This document shows positions 63,997 through 64,000 of a stretch of DNA of 64,000 bases, in pieces. Position 1 is the stretch's first letter. The number at the start of each line of letters is the position of its first letter. A model generated the notes under the pieces. That model did not search any database and was not told the DNA's origin. It saw only the letters and a program-made list of their open reading frames with translations. Origin of the DNA: Portunus trituberculatus (Eukaryota > Arthropoda > Malacostraca > Decapoda > Portunidae). Where the stretch lies: NCBI RefSeq assembly GCF_017591435.1, contig NC_059289.1, positions 19,011,773 to 19,075,772 on the forward strand. The letters are read 5' to 3'. The translations under genes and the position numbers were made by a program.

Positions 63997-64000
63997 TACC

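Overview
This is a eukaryotic nuclear window from an arthropod. It shows spliced exons with GT-AG introns, dense dinucleotide microsatellites, (CCTAA)n runs matching the arthropod telomere unit, and a transposon load made of non-LTR retrotransposons, tRNA-derived SINEs, hAT, Tigger/pogo and Merlin DNA transposons and a BEL/Pao remnant. The microsatellite burden and the style of the Jockey-like and CR1/L2-like elements remind me most of decapod crustaceans, probably crabs. That placement is inference. No prokaryotic or viral gene organisation is visible.

One host gene can be followed on the + strand through six phase-compatible exons (3451-3525, 5207-5391, 5668-5755, 5825-5911, 36578-36684, 44011-44154). 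They encode at least 227 residues of a charged, helical, coiled-coil-like protein that I cannot name; its 5' end lies outside the window or is unrecognised. A 30.7-kb intron (5912-36577) and a 7.3-kb intron (36685-44010) hold most of the mobile DNA. Exon 2 has both splice sites set in microsatellites. The acceptors of exons 1 and 6 are preceded by tandem duplications carrying extra acceptor-like copies. A second possible gene is an acidic open frame on the - strand (53465-54599).

Layout: 1-2385 LINE B (Jockey-like, -). 2470-6341 host exons 1-4 with tandem repeats, SINEs and microsatellites. 6.4-10.5 kb Myb-like remnant, a hAT with 8-bp target duplication, and a CR1-like LINE C. 10.5-15.1 kb a long inverted repeat, SINEs and a second hAT nested in a SINE. 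15.1-16.7 kb rearranged BEL/Pao. 16.6-25.2 kb two LINE A copies (CR1/L2-like), each interrupted by LINE B. 25.3-27.7 kb LINE A-type ORF1 and a foldback element with telomere-like repeats. 27.8-34.7 kb a Merlin transposon split by a nearly full-length I-clade-like LINE. 34.7-36.3 kb LINE A. 37.0-43.4 kb LINE B split by a Tigger MITE and by a hAT that itself contains LINE B and SINE pieces. 44.2-49.6 kb 3' flank of the host gene. 49.6-52.7 kb LINE A (-). 54.9-61.1 kb LINE A copies and SINEs strung together by (AC)n. 61.2-64 kb mostly simple repeats and two LINE fragments.

The most interesting pattern is the link between (AC)n microsatellites, LINE A and SINE2. Most LINE A 3' ends read TAGGTAAATAC and run into (AC)n, several LINE A 5' junctions also start at (AC)n, and SINE2 ends in a similar AGGTGAATTACAC motif. 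I propose a LINE/SINE pair that lives in and seeds (AC)n tracts. Alignments and searches were not possible here, so family names rest on motif recognition.
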